Below, piece after piece: positions 43,685 to 52,857 of a DNA stretch of 64,000 nt. Position 1 is the first letter of the stretch. Each line of letters opens with the position of its first letter. A program made the position numbers and the translations under genes. The notes under the pieces were generated by a model. The model made no database searches. It was not told where the DNA came from and saw only the letters and a program-made list of their open reading frames with translations. Source of the DNA: Paenibacillus sp. (lineage in GTDB: Bacteria; Bacillota; Bacilli; Paenibacillales; YIM-B00363); assembly GCF_035645195.1 (NCBI RefSeq), contig NZ_DASQNA010000016.1, positions 62,001-126,000 on the forward strand, read 5' to 3'.

Positions 43685-44773
43685 TCATCGGTTCAAATGA
43701 GGGATTAACGAAACTTTGATGGCGTCCGGTCCTTGAGCCGTCTCCATGGCTTTCGCGAAATCCTCCAATCCGAAGCGATGCGTAATGATTCCCTCCGCCG
43801 TAATTAACTTTCGCTCGAACAAATCGATGGCCACCGGATACGTATACGGACCTAAGTGCGAGCCGCGCAGGTCGATTTCCTTCTTATCCCCGATGACGCT
43901 CCAATCCGTCGTAACCTCTTGTCCGAAGACGCTGAACTCTACGAATCTGCCTAATTTTCTAATCATTTGAAGCCCTTGCGTAACCCCTTTCGGCGAACCC
44001 GTGGCTTCGATGTATACGTCGCAGCCGTAACCGTCCGTTAAATCATTGACGATTTTGAGCGCGTCTTCCTTCGTCGGATTGATCGTAATGTCCGCGCCGA
44101 ACGTTTTGGCGAGTTCCAACCGCTTTTCGTTCAGATCGATGACCACTAATTTCTTAGGCGTCTTCAGTTTAATGAGTTGGATCATGCAAAGCCCTAAGGT
44201 GCCCGCTCCCGCCATCACGACGACATCTTCGAATTCGATGCCTGCCCGCTGAACGGCATGCACGGCGCACGCCATCGGTTCGATCAAACTAGCTTCGTCT
44301 GCCGTTACCCCGTCCGAAATTTTATAAATATTGGATGTGCTGCTGAACCGCATGTATTCCGCCATGGCCCCTTCCGCAACATCCTTCTGGAACCCGTAAA
44401 TATTGTGGACTTGGCACATCCAGTACTTGCCTTCCAAGCAAAACCTGCACTTTCTGCATGGATTGATTTGGTCGGCCGTGACGCGATCGCCGATCGCTAC
44501 CCCGAACTTGTCGGCAGCGCCTTCGCCTAATTCCACTACGACTCCATAGAACTCATGCCCGGCAATGACGGGCGCCTTCAACCATGGATCTTCTCCTCCC
44601 CAGTACATCGCTCCGCCCTGGAAAGCCTTCATATCGCTGCCGCAGATCCCGCAAGCTTCTACTTTGATGATGACTTCTTCCTTTCTCGCCTTCGGACGAG
44701 CTACTTCTTCCACCCTGTAATCTCTCGGACCGTACACTACAACTGCCTTCATTGTTTCCGGTAAATTCGTCAT
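43685..44773 (-). CDS. Zinc-dependent polyol/sugar alcohol dehydrogenase
   Basis: 362-residue medium-chain dehydrogenase. The catalytic zinc site is in ACGICGSDMKAFQGG and GHEFYGVVVELGEGA. The structural zinc cysteines are in INPCRKCRFCLEGKYWMC. The NAD-binding fold is VVVMAGAGTLGLCMIQL. Resembles erythritol/threitol or sorbitol dehydrogenases. The start follows GGGGAG. Last gene of an operon with a ribose-type ABC importer, so the imported compound is probably a polyol oxidised by this enzyme. The exact substrate is inferred. Confidence 0.88.
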   Translation of the reverse strand: MTNLPETMKAVVVYGPRDYRVEEVARPKARKEEVIIKVEACGICGSDMKAFQGGAMYWGGEDPWLKAPVIAGHEFYGVVVELGEGAADKFGVAIGDRVTADQINPCRKCRFCLEGKYWMCQVHNIYGFQKDVAEGAMAEYMRFSSTSNIYKISDGVTADEASLIEPMACAVHAVQRAGIEFEDVVVMAGAGTLGLCMIQLIKLKTPKKLVVIDLNEKRLELAKTFGADITINPTKEDALKIVNDLTDGYGCDVYIEATGSPKGVTQGLQMIRKLGRFVEFSVFGQEVTTDWSVIGDKKEIDLRGSHLGPYTYPVAIDLFERKLITAEGIITHRFGLEDFAKAMETAQGPDAIKVSLIPHLNR

Positions 44774-44812
44774 CGATATCCGCTCCCCATCTAGTTTTTA
44801 TTCGTTCCCGGC

Positions 44813-45811
44813 TTAATCCTTTTGACGCGAACTGCTGTAATAAATGGCCGCAACGATAATGATGCCTTTCAACACTCTTTGAACAAACGGGGAGACTCCC
44901 ATCAGGTTTAAGCCATTGCTTAACACGCCCATTAGCAATGCCCCCAACAACGTTCCAAAGATATGTCCCCGGCCGCCGGCAATACTCGTTCCGCCCAGCA
45001 CCACCGCCGCAATGGCATCGAGTTCGTATCCTTCGCCCGCCATCGGTTGCCCGGACGAAAGCCTGGACGTCATAATTAAACCGCTGATGCTTGCTGTGAT
45101 TCCGCTAATGAGATAAACCAACGTCTTATACTTTTTTACTTTGATCCCCGATAAGCGTACGGCTTCTTCGTTCCCGCCGATCGCGTAAATATATCGCCCG
45201 AACGGCAAATGGTTCAAAATGATATAAGCAATGATAAAGACTACAAACATAATAATGGCGGGCATCGGAATTCCAAGAAAATATCCTCTTCCGATGAAGT
45301 TGAAAGCTTCCGGCAGACCGGAAAGCGGATAGCCTCCCGTGTACAACAAAGCCAAGCCCCGCGCGACTTCCATCATCGCCAAGGTGACGATAATGGCCGG
45401 GATCCGAACATGAGCCGTTAAGGAACCGCTGATGTAGCCTAGCAACGCTCCTAATGCGATACCGATGCAAACCGCTAACACAGGCGGCATGGAATAATTC
45501 AGCATCATCCCCGCCATAATGGTGCCCGTGAAGGCCATGACCGAGCCCACCGACAAATCGATGCCGCCGGTTAAAATCACGAAAGTCATCCCTACAGCCA
45601 AAATTCCATTGATGGAGACTTGCCTGATAATATTTAAAATATTGGATGCTTCTAGAAAGTCGTTGTTGATGATGGACATAAAAATAAAGATGAACAAAAA
45701 GCCTATGAACGTTAACATTTCCGGATGTTCGAAAAGTCCCTTCACCCGGTCGGCGTACCGTCTTTGGCCGATGACGCCCGCGCTCGTTGTTTCGAATTTC
45801 GTACCGTTCAC
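44813..45811 (-). CDS. Ribose-type (RbsC-like) ABC transporter permease
   Basis: 332 residues with about nine membrane helices of the BPD_transp_2 family. Family features are ILNIIRQVSINGILAVGMTF, ILTGGIDLSVGSVMAFTG and YAIGGNEEAVRLSGIKVKKY, and late AIAAVVLGGTSIAGGRGHIF. The GTG start overlaps the ATPase stop by four bases (GTGA), so translation is coupled. Works with the ATPase at 45808 and the lipoprotein at 47376. Confidence 0.93.
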   Translation of the reverse strand: MNGTKFETTSAGVIGQRRYADRVKGLFEHPEMLTFIGFLFIFIFMSIINNDFLEASNILNIIRQVSINGILAVGMTFVILTGGIDLSVGSVMAFTGTIMAGMMLNYSMPPVLAVCIGIALGALLGYISGSLTAHVRIPAIIVTLAMMEVARGLALLYTGGYPLSGLPEAFNFIGRGYFLGIPMPAIIMFVVFIIAYIILNHLPFGRYIYAIGGNEEAVRLSGIKVKKYKTLVYLISGITASISGLIMTSRLSSGQPMAGEGYELDAIAAVVLGGTSIAGGRGHIFGTLLGALLMGVLSNGLNLMGVSPFVQRVLKGIIIVAAIYYSSSRQKD

Positions 45812-47310
45812 TGTCCTTCCCCCCCTGTTGCATACATCATGACTTCTTCTTCGGTCACGGTCCCGCCCGATAGCTCCGCCATGATCTTCCCTTTATGCAT
45901 CACTAGGATCCGGTCGCTCATACCTAGCACCTCAGGCAGCTCGGAAGAGATCATGATGATCGAGTTTCCTCGATCGGCCAGCTGCCGCATCAGCTTATAT
46001 ATTTCTTCCTTGGCGCCTATATCGATCCCTCTCGTAGGCTCGTCGAAAATGAAGATATGGCACCCCGTGTTCAGCCATTTGGCTAGAACCACCTTCTGCT
46101 GATTGCCGCCGCTTAAATGCTTCACCTTTTGATTGCTGCCTGGCGTCTTGATCAACAAATCCTTGATCGATTGATCCGCTACGGATTCCTCTTTGTTATG
46201 ATTGATAAGACCTAGGAAGTGCGTCAGTTCCTTGATCATCGGCAAGGAAATATTGTTCTTCACGGTCATATCCAAAATTAATCCTTGGGTTTTGCGGCTC
46301 TCGGGAATGAGACAGATCCCGTGAGCCAAAGCATCCGTAGGAGATTGAATGTCCGCCTTCTTGCCGCCCACGTACACTTCTTTCTCGGACGCCTGATCGG
46401 CGCCGATCAATGCTCTTGCCGTTTCCGTTCTTCCCGAGCCTACGAGTCCGGCAACGCCCAAAATTTCTCCCTTTCGTAACGAGAAGCTTACGTCTTTCAA
46501 CTGAGCGTTGCTCAGTTTCCTCACTTCCAAGACGACCGTCTCATCTTTCGCGCCACCGGCGGGACGCACCGGATAAGCATTCTCGATCTCTCTCCCGACC
46601 ATCATTTTGACGATATCTTGCTTGGTCAGCTCGCGGACATTTCTGGTCCCGACAAACTCCCCGTCCCTTAAGCACGTGAGCGTATCGCATATTTCCAATA
46701 TCTCCTCCAAGTGGTGGGAGATATAGATGATGGTTACGCCGCTTTGTTTCAAGGTATCGATGAGCTCGAACAGCTTGGTGATCTCTTTGCCTGTTAAGCT
46801 TGCCGTCGGTTCATCGAAGATTAGAACCTTCGTTTCGATGGAGACGGCTTTGGCGATTTCGATAAACTGTTGGTTCGCCACACTTAAGCTGGCAACCGGT
46901 TTATCCAGACGGATGTCCGCATTGAGCCTTCGCAAGACGGCATCGGCCTGGGCTCTCATCTTTGCCTTATGCAACAGGCCGCCTCTCCTCGTCAGCTCGC
47001 GTCCCAGGAAAATATTATCCACGCCGCTTAAATAGGGAATCAGGCTAAACTCCTGGTGAATAATGCTGATCCCCATGTTCTGCGCTTCCTTCGGGTCTCT
47101 GAAGGTTACTTCTTTGCCGTCCAACAAAATTTTCCCGGAAGTAGGTTGATATACGCCCGACAAAATCTTCATTAGCGTGGATTTCCCCGCTCCATTTTCG
47201 CCTACTAAGGCATGAACTTCTCCTTTTTTGATGCCGAAGCTTACATTGTTTAGTGCTACGACGCCAGGGAATTTCTTCGTTATCCGTTGAATCTCAAGTA
47301 CATTCCCCAT
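45808..47310 (-). CDS. Ribose-type (RbsA-like) ABC transporter ATPase, two domains
   Basis: About 500 residues with two ATPase domains in tandem. The N-domain has GENGAGKSTLMKILSG, signature LSVANQQFIEIAKA and Walker B VLIFDEPTASLTGKE. The C-domain has GLVGSGRTETARALIG in place of Walker A, as is usual for this family, then LSGGNQQKVVLAKWL and IFIFDEPTRGID. The start is the ATG at 47310 after GGAGGAAGG. Compare its domains with the degenerate version at the N-terminus of the kinase at 49503. Confidence 0.94.
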   Translation of the reverse strand: MGNVLEIQRITKKFPGVVALNNVSFGIKKGEVHALVGENGAGKSTLMKILSGVYQPTSGKILLDGKEVTFRDPKEAQNMGISIIHQEFSLIPYLSGVDNIFLGRELTRRGGLLHKAKMRAQADAVLRRLNADIRLDKPVASLSVANQQFIEIAKAVSIETKVLIFDEPTASLTGKEITKLFELIDTLKQSGVTIIYISHHLEEILEICDTLTCLRDGEFVGTRNVRELTKQDIVKMMVGREIENAYPVRPAGGAKDETVVLEVRKLSNAQLKDVSFSLRKGEILGVAGLVGSGRTETARALIGADQASEKEVYVGGKKADIQSPTDALAHGICLIPESRKTQGLILDMTVKNNISLPMIKELTHFLGLINHNKEESVADQSIKDLLIKTPGSNQKVKHLSGGNQQKVVLAKWLNTGCHIFIFDEPTRGIDIGAKEEIYKLMRQLADRGNSIIMISSELPEVLGMSDRILVMHKGKIMAELSGGTVTEEEVMMYATGGEGQ

Positions 47311-47336
47311 GGTTGTAACCTTCCTCCTCATTCAGG

Positions 47337-47367
47337 GAGCGCTTCCATTACAATAACGGAAGCGCTC
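47337..47367 (-). repeat. Intercistronic stem-loop between binding protein and ATPase genes
   Basis: GAGCGCTTCC and GGAAGCGCTC form a perfect ten-base stem with an 11-base loop and no T run. Probably an mRNA-stabilising or processing hairpin that raises binding-protein expression. Its arms also resemble half of a cre site. Confidence 0.65.
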
Positions 47368-47375
47368 TCTGCACT

Positions 47376-48353
47376 TTACCAACTAAAACCTTCGGCATTC
47401 TCTTTCGTGAGCAGCTTGACGTCGATCGGTACGGAGGCCGGAACGACGCTCGCTCCCCAATATTTCGCCAGCGCCATGCCTAACCCGATTCTTACCTGAT
47501 CCCTTGGGAACTGGGCCACTGTCGCTTTAAACACGCCGCCCTTGACGATCGCTTCGACGACTTCCGGATGACCATCGACGCTATACAGCCATACGTCTCG
47601 ACCCGAAGCTTCAATGGCGGCATAGGAGCCTAAGGCGCCTCCGTCATTGACGCTGAAGATCGCCTGCAAATCCGGGTTGGACTGCAGCATATTTTCGGTG
47701 ACCGCCATCGCCTTCGCCCGATCTTGATTCCCATTCTGCGTATCGACCAGCTTGATGTCCGGATACTCCGCGATCGCATCCTTGAATCCCTGTACCCTCT
47801 CCAGAATCGGCACGACCGGAATACCGTCCAGAATGGCTACGTTCCCTTTCCCTTTGAGGTCCTCCGCCATCTTCTGACCTGCCTTGTAGCCGGCATCATA
47901 GTTTTTGGAGCCTACGAAGGAGTCGATCGGTCCATTGGCCTGTGCATCGATCGCCACAACGATCACTCCAGCCTTCTTCGCCGCCAATACGGCGGTCTCC
48001 GCCCCGGCGCTGTCCGCAGGATTAATCAGCAGAATATCAATGCCCTTCTGAATCATGTCGTCAATATCGTTCGTCTGTTTATTAATATCGTGCTGCGCGT
48101 CGGCCACGATCGTCTCCGCGCCGATGGCGGCGGCCGCTTCTTCGAACGCCTCGCGCATGGAAATAAAATAAGGGTTGTTCATTTCCTGGAAGGCCATCCC
48201 GATTTTCAACTGCTCCCCGGACTTCGCTGCCGATCCTGTTTCTTCTACCGCGCCGGCGGGACTTTCCATTGAACAGCCTACTCCCATTACGGCCATCGAC
48301 ATGATTAAGGCGAATACCCACAAAAAAGGCTTCTTGTTCTTGTTCTTATTCAT
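47376..48353 (-). CDS. Sugar/polyol ABC transporter substrate-binding lipoprotein (RbsB-like)
   Basis: About 325 residues. A lysine-rich start, a hydrophobic segment and a lipobox MGVGC, then a type I binding domain: KIGMAFQEMNNPYFISMREA, DIDDMIQKGIDILLINPADS, VIVVAIDAQANGPIDSFVGS and VNDGGALGSYAAIEA. I chose the ATG at 48353, six bases after AGGGGG. Earlier in-frame codons lie in the structured leader. First gene of the operon with RbsA-, RbsC-like and dehydrogenase genes. Its transcript starts about 335 bases upstream and contains a terminator and ANTAR-type hairpins. Confidence 0.92.
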   Translation of the reverse strand: MNKNKNKKPFLWVFALIMSMAVMGVGCSMESPAGAVEETGSAAKSGEQLKIGMAFQEMNNPYFISMREAFEEAAAAIGAETIVADAQHDINKQTNDIDDMIQKGIDILLINPADSAGAETAVLAAKKAGVIVVAIDAQANGPIDSFVGSKNYDAGYKAGQKMAEDLKGKGNVAILDGIPVVPILERVQGFKDAIAEYPDIKLVDTQNGNQDRAKAMAVTENMLQSNPDLQAIFSVNDGGALGSYAAIEASGRDVWLYSVDGHPEVVEAIVKGGVFKATVAQFPRDQVRIGLGMALAKYWGASVVPASVPIDVKLLTKENAEGFSW

Positions 48354-48469
48354 GTTCATCCCCCTAAAAGGTTTTCCTTCGCAAATGCGGTTATTGTTTG
48401 ATTTGAACGAGTGCCCAAGCAACAATCGGCGGTTTCGCAGCATTCCGGCCGGCATCCCCCCTTTGGAGT

Positions 48470-48547
48470 AAATAAAAAAGGCGCCACGTCGACCATAGAA
48501 AATGCAGTCTACAATCAGACCCCATCTTCCAAGTCAACAATGGCACC
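48470..48547 (-). terminator. Leader attenuator before the polyol transporter operon
   Basis: On the minus strand GGTGCCAT plus GTTGAC pairs with GTCGAC plus GTGGCGCC (14 pairs, one bulged base, about 39-base loop) and is followed by TTTTTTATTT. It lies about 120 bases before the first gene and 145-220 bases after the promoter, so it must be read through for the operon to be expressed. Confidence 0.8.
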
Positions 48548-48619
48548 CATAGCCAACAGAAATCTTATACCAACCATAAGTATAAAATTTCATGTTATTC
48601 AATTGGATTAGATCAATCT

Positions 48620-48680
48620 GCTTCAACATTGAAAGCCGCCTATACCAGTCATGAGCAAGGAGTTCTTTCAACCTTGAAAG
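48620..48680 (-). promoter_or_regulatory. Tandem hexaloop hairpins, ANTAR-target type
   Basis: Hairpin 1 (48680-48665) is CUUUC, loop AAGGUU, GAAAG. Hairpin 2 (48636-48620) is GCUUUC, loop AAUGUU, GAAGC with one bulged U. Both loops have six bases with A at position 1 and G at position 4, the defining features of the paired RNA hairpins bound by ANTAR-domain antiterminators such as EutV. The linker is 28 bases. An ANTAR response regulator is encoded directly upstream. As DNA these also read as palindromes, so a protein operator is the alternative. Confidence 0.72.
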
Positions 48681-48696
48681 CGCTTCATATGTGTAT

Positions 48697-48726
48697 ATCA
48701 TATTACCCGCGTTTTGGTTTTGTCAA
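48697..48726 (-). promoter_or_regulatory. Promoter of the polyol transporter operon
   Basis: Minus-strand -35 TTGACA (48721-48726), 18-base spacer and -10 TATGAT (48697-48702). It lies 17 bases after the stop of the ANTAR regulator gene. The expected start near 48690 places hairpin 1 about ten bases into the RNA. Confidence 0.8.
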
Positions 48727-48742
48727 TACATTTTGCAAAAAA

Positions 48743-49333
48743 TTATTTCGCCTTAAACAACGAATCCGCCTTGATCAGCTCTTTCGCTACGTCCACAAGC
48801 TTCTGATTGTGATCCCGGCTCATTTTTTGCAGATGTTTCATGGCCTCTTCTTCTTTCATATTCATGCGTTCCATGACAATCCCTTTGGCCTTCTCTATAT
48901 ATTTACGCGCTTCCAGCGCCTTCTTCGCGTCCTTGAGCTCCTCTTGCAGCTTCTTGAACTCCTCGAATTTGGCCAAGCTGATATTTAGGGCGATTTTAAT
49001 GTCCTTCTGATCGACAGGCTTGATTAAATAATATAAGACCCCTTCCTCGGTAGCCCTCTTGATCAAATCCTCGTCGTAGTAGGCACTTACAATAATGCTC
49101 GGGATGAACAGCTTCTCATTGATTCGTTTGACTGCCGACAGACCGTCCAAGTTCGGCATATTGATGTCTACGATCACAATATCCGGCTGCTGCTCGATGG
49201 CCAATTCCACAGCCTTCACACCGTCCGTCGCTTCTCCGACGACAACATGTCCCAGCTCTTCAACAAGAGACTTTAGCCCTAGCAACACAAGGTATTCATC
49301 TTCAGCAAGAACGATGCGTAATTTCTTTTCCAT
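48743..49333 (-). CDS. ANTAR-domain response regulator (antiterminator)
   Basis: 196 residues from the ATG at 49333, with GAGGTG as ribosome binding site. Residues 1-125 are a receiver (acidic pocket in LAEDE, phosphoacceptor Asp56 in IVIVDINMPNLDGL, lysine in YLIKPVD). After a short coiled coil, residues 140-190 are an ANTAR RNA-binding domain (ALEARKYIEKAKGIVMERMN, then MSRDHNQKLVDVAKELI). Proteins of this layout (EutV, NasR-related) bind paired RNA hairpins and stop terminator formation. The adjacent transporter leader carries both expected elements. The partner kinase is encoded divergently at 49503. Confidence 0.92.
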   Translation of the reverse strand: MEKKLRIVLAEDEYLVLLGLKSLVEELGHVVVGEATDGVKAVELAIEQQPDIVIVDINMPNLDGLSAVKRINEKLFIPSIIVSAYYDEDLIKRATEEGVLYYLIKPVDQKDIKIALNISLAKFEEFKKLQEELKDAKKALEARKYIEKAKGIVMERMNMKEEEAMKHLQKMSRDHNQKLVDVAKELIKADSLFKAK

Positions 49334-49502
49334 AGAAACACCTCTGTCCTGTTCTAATATAGGTCTCGTGTCGAATGCAGCCGGCTTCGAAGTATGCGCT
49401 TTCAAATCCTGGTGTGGAAATGCTGATGGAGTTAACCACTAATATATTATAAGATGATCTGCAACAAAATACCATGTTATCATTGCGGTAGGAGGGATTC
49501 CT

Positions 49503-51350
49503 ATGTCCGCCAATCGTTTGGAAATCCGAGATTTGACCTTTCATAGCCCGGACGGATCGATTGAGAATATTCATGTCACGCTCGGCTCATCCGAAATTCT
49601 CGCTTTGCTTGCCAAAAACCCTGAACAAAGCATTTTCATTCAATCTCTCCTTGGTTTCCAAGAGGGTTCCACTGCTCGCGGGCAACTATGGTATAACCAA
49701 AATCTCCTGAACCACGGCCGGTTCGATTACGACAAAATCGCCATCCTGCATCATAAACCATTGCTGATCCGAAACTTTTCCGTAGCGGAAAACCTGAACT
49801 TTAACCGTATGCCTAGACGAAGCTTTCTTCCATTCATCCATTGGAAGAAAGTACGGGAACGGGCTGCGGAAATACTAACTCAGCTAGATTTTCAGATGAA
49901 CCTGAACACGAAAGTCAGAAATTTATCCGAAGAGTATCAAAAACTGGTGTATATCGCTGCCATCTTCTCCAAGCAGCCCGAACTGATTATTATGCACGAG
50001 CCGCTAGACGGGCTGTCTGCCGTCAGCGCGGCGAAGCTCCATACCATCATGAAGCAATTTAAAGAAAATGGCGGCAGCATCCTCTATGTCACCAAACAGT
50101 GGGAGGAAGCGATCAAAATCGCCGACCGTATCTCCGTCTTGGCCGGCGGCAAGATCACGTATGAAACATCGGCTGCCGCAGCCAAAAACGACCCTCAAAT
50201 CTTACTGCGGGAAATCGGCGATTACAAGCACAAAGGCTTGAACGAGCACAAAGACGAGGACGCGCAAAGCGTGCTGAACGCGGTATTTAAAGCAGCGGAA
50301 TATCTCACCTCGGAGTACGAGCTCAAAGATGTGTTAATGCTGTTGGCCAAGGAAGTCACGAAGGTCATGAACGCCGACGGCTGCTCCATTAGCTTGATCG
50401 ACGAGGAGACCTTAAGCATTATTGAAAATTTCGAGTATAAAAAGAAAGCCGAGCTGCAAGCGAAATTAAAGAAAAGCGCGCTCATGAGCATCGCCAAGGA
50501 ACAAGATATTTATTATACCAACCAGCACGATCGCGAATTCGACTCCCTGTTCGAAACGAATGAGAACGTTAAAACTTTGATTTGCATCCCGGTTATGATT
50601 CGATCCCAAATTACAGGCATTATCCAAATGTATTACGAAAATTTTTACGTGTACTCCAAAGAGGAACTGACCTACCTCTCCGCCTTTGCCCGACATGCGG
50701 CCATCGCGATCGAGGATACCCGATTAATGGGAAGATCGGCTTTATTGCAAGAGAGTCATCACCGCATCAAAAACAATTTACAATCGATCGTCGGGTTGAT
50801 CGCGCTACAGAAACAATTCGTCAAAGCAGACCCTGAAAAGTCGATCAGCGACATTCTCGACAGCATTATTGCCCGCATCAAAAGCATCGCGACGGTTCAC
50901 AATTTATTGTCCAAAAACAAGTTAGGCCGAAGCATTGTCAATGTCAAAGAAATCATCAACGAAATCGTCGAACTGATTGACGTGAAACCTAATATCACAA
51001 TCAGCCTAGACTTGGATAATCTTTTCATCCCTTATAATAAGGCTACATTATTTGCCTTGATCGTGAATGAATTAGTTATGAACAGCCACAAACACGCCTT
51101 CCCCGGGACGGCCGCCGGGGAGATTCGAATTCGATGCAAGCAGTCGGATGAGCACATCTTCCTATCCGTGAGCGATAACGGCCGCGGCTTGCCGAACGAT
51201 TTCGATCCGACCAAGGTCAAAAGTTTAGGGCTGCCCACGCTGCAAGCGATTATCACCCACCAATTACACGGAGAAATGAAAATCGTTTCCGCGCAAGGAC
51301 ATACCGTTGAAGTTCGCGTCCCTGCCCACGGGATGTTTCAAGAGCGGTAG
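49503..51350 (+). CDS. Sensor kinase with degenerate ABC-ATPase domain, GAF and HisKA_2/HATPase
   Basis: 615 residues, no membrane segment. Residues 1-235 align by eye with a sugar-importer ABC ATPase, but every catalytic motif is altered: the Walker A region reads LLAKNPEQSIFIQSLLG (no P-loop lysine), the signature is LSEEYQ in place of LSGGQ, Walker B is LIIMHEP (His for Asp), and the switch histidine is a lysine in ILYVTKQ. Residues 255-405 are a GAF domain. Residues 412-490 are a HisKA_2 dimerisation domain (LLQESHHRIKNNLQSIVGL) and 505-610 an HATPase domain (NELVMNSHKHAF, SDNGRGLP). Kinases of the EutW type with GAF and HisKA_2 partner ANTAR regulators. The start at 49503 follows GGAGGG. 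The fused pseudo-ATPase may let the kinase contact the neighbouring importer. Confidence 0.87.
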   Translation: MSANRLEIRDLTFHSPDGSIENIHVTLGSSEILALLAKNPEQSIFIQSLLGFQEGSTARGQLWYNQNLLNHGRFDYDKIAILHHKPLLIRNFSVAENLNFNRMPRRSFLPFIHWKKVRERAAEILTQLDFQMNLNTKVRNLSEEYQKLVYIAAIFSKQPELIIMHEPLDGLSAVSAAKLHTIMKQFKENGGSILYVTKQWEEAIKIADRISVLAGGKITYETSAAAAKNDPQILLREIGDYKHKGLNEHKDEDAQSVLNAVFKAAEYLTSEYELKDVLMLLAKEVTKVMNADGCSISLIDEETLSIIENFEYKKKAELQAKLKKSALMSIAKEQDIYYTNQHDREFDSLFETNENVKTLICIPVMIRSQITGIIQMYYENFYVYSKEELTYLSAFARHAAIAIEDTRLMGRSALLQESHHRIKNNLQSIVGLIALQKQFVKADPEKSISDILDSIIARIKSIATVHNLLSKNKLGRSIVNVKEIINEIVELIDVKPNITISLDLDNLFIPYNKATLFALIVNELVMNSHKHAFPGTAAGEIRIRCKQSDEHIFLSVSDNGRGLPNDFDPTKVKSLGLPTLQAIITHQLHGEMKIVSAQGHTVEVRVPAHGMFQER

Positions 51351-51406
51351 GCAGCCGTCAAATCGGACCGAACGAAGGTTCACCGTAACCCTCTTTCATG
51401 GCATAA

Positions 51407-51431
51407 GGAAAGAGCACCCTCTCGGGTGCTC
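51407..51431 (-). terminator. Intrinsic terminator after the DEAD-box helicase gene
   Basis: GAGCACCC and GGGTGCTC with a CTCT/AGAG loop are followed by TTTCCTT on the minus strand. Confidence 0.7.
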
Positions 51432-51451
51432 CGGACCTTTCTTAGTCAGCT

Positions 51452-52708
51452 TTACTTTCCGGCGCTTGGTCGCCGTCTGCGACGGCGGCCGCCGGATCCT
51501 CCGCTGCTATTGCGAACGTCGTTCTTCGGCGGCGCACTGACGACTCTGTTCGCTTCCATCGCCGCCGTCCCCGTCATGGGGTACGGATGATCCGCGATCA
51601 CGGGGATGGTCTGCTTCGTCAGCTTCTCGATATCCTTCAGATACGGAATTTCCTCTTCCTCGCAGAACGAAATCGCGATCCCGCTTAAGCCCGCACGTCC
51701 GGTACGGCCGATCCGATGGACGTACGTCTCCGGAATATTCGGCAGGTTATAGTTGACCACGTGCGACAGCTCGTCGATGTCGATGCCTCTGGCCGCAATG
51801 TCCGTCGCCACCAATATGCGAGTCGCTCCGCTCTTGAAGTTATTCAGCGCCGCTTGGCGGGCGTTCTGCGACTTGTCGCCATGGATCGCCTGCGCCGTAA
51901 TCTTCGCTTTGGTCAAGCCGCGCACCAGCCGATCCGCGCCGTGCTTCGTACGGGTGAACACCAGAGCGCTCGCGATCGACGAATCCTGCAGCAGATCGAT
52001 CAGCAACTGCTGTTTATTCGGTTTGTCTACGAAGTAGAGCTGCTGCTGAATTCTCTCCGCCGTCGAGGAAACCGGGGTGATCTCAACTTTTACAGGATTT
52101 CTCAGCAGGGAATTGACCAATGACGTAATCTCGCTCGGCATCGTCGCAGAGAAAAATAACGTCTGCCGCTTAGCGGGCAGTTTGGCAATGATCCGTTTCA
52201 TATCATGAATGAAGCCCATGTCGAGCATCCGATCGGCTTCGTCCAGCACCAGAATTTGCACATGACTGAGATCCACGACCCCTTGGCTCATCAGGTCGAT
52301 CAGCCGGCCCGGCGTCGCAATCAGAATGTCCACGCCTTGCTCCAGCAGCTGCTCTTGAGCCCGCTGCGAAACGCCGCCTACAATCACGCCGCTGCGCAGC
52401 TTTGTAAAACATCCGTACGCTTTGGCGTTGTCGGCAATCTGAATCGCCAGCTCCCGCGTAGGCGTCAGAATCAGCGAGCGAATTGCGCGTTTGCCGTTCG
52501 GGCGGCCTTGCTGCGCGCTCAGAAGCTGAATGATCGGCAGCAAGAACGCCGCGGTCTTGCCGGTCCCCGTTTGGGCGCAGCCGAACAAGTCGCGGCCCGC
52601 CAGCACCGGCGGAATGGCCTGCTCTTGAATAGGCGTGGCACTTGTATAGTTTTCCTTATCCAGCGCTTTAAGGATTGGGGGAATCAACTGCAATTGTTCG
52701 AATATCAT
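51452..52708 (-). CDS. DEAD-box RNA helicase (RhlE/CshA-like)
   Basis: 418 residues. Q motif ([20 protein letters not shown]), motif I ([12 protein letters not shown]), Ia ([13 protein letters not shown]), DEAD variant in [16 protein letters not shown] ([11 protein letters not shown]), IV-VI ([42 protein letters not shown]). A basic, glycine- and arginine-rich C-terminal tail ([16 protein letters not shown]) probably binds RNA. The ribosome binding site is AAGAAGGAG. Expected role in RNA unwinding during ribosome assembly, decay or cold adaptation. Monocistronic. Confidence 0.95.
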   Translation of the reverse strand: MIFEQLQLIPPILKALDKENYTSATPIQEQAIPPVLAGRDLFGCAQTGTGKTAAFLLPIIQLLSAQQGRPNGKRAIRSLILTPTRELAIQIADNAKAYGCFTKLRSGVIVGGVSQRAQEQLLEQGVDILIATPGRLIDLMSQGVVDLSHVQILVLDEADRMLDMGFIHDMKRIIAKLPAKRQTLFFSATMPSEITSLVNSLLRNPVKVEITPVSSTAERIQQQLYFVDKPNKQQLLIDLLQDSSIASALVFTRTKHGADRLVRGLTKAKITAQAIHGDKSQNARQAALNNFKSGATRILVATDIAARGIDIDELSHVVNYNLPNIPETYVHRIGRTGRAGLSGIAISFCEEEEIPYLKDIEKLTKQTIPVIADHPYPMTGTAAMEANRVVSAPPKNDVRNSSGGSGGRRRRRRPSAGK

Positions 52709-52857
52709 AAGATCTCCTTCTTATAGGGCCCGCCTTCGATGCACAAGCCATACCTGCATTATACCCTAGAAAGAGGAGAATTGCTGATAAGCTTAATTTG
52801 TGCAGATGTGGAAATGAATAGATAGCCCTCGCATCCATTACGCAGGGGGAGGATTTC

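Noticed and set aside
48620-48680. The two palindromes as a LacI-family DNA operator pair
   Set aside because: Possible, but the hexaloop A1/G4 pattern, location inside the transcript, downstream terminator and adjacent ANTAR gene favour an RNA role.
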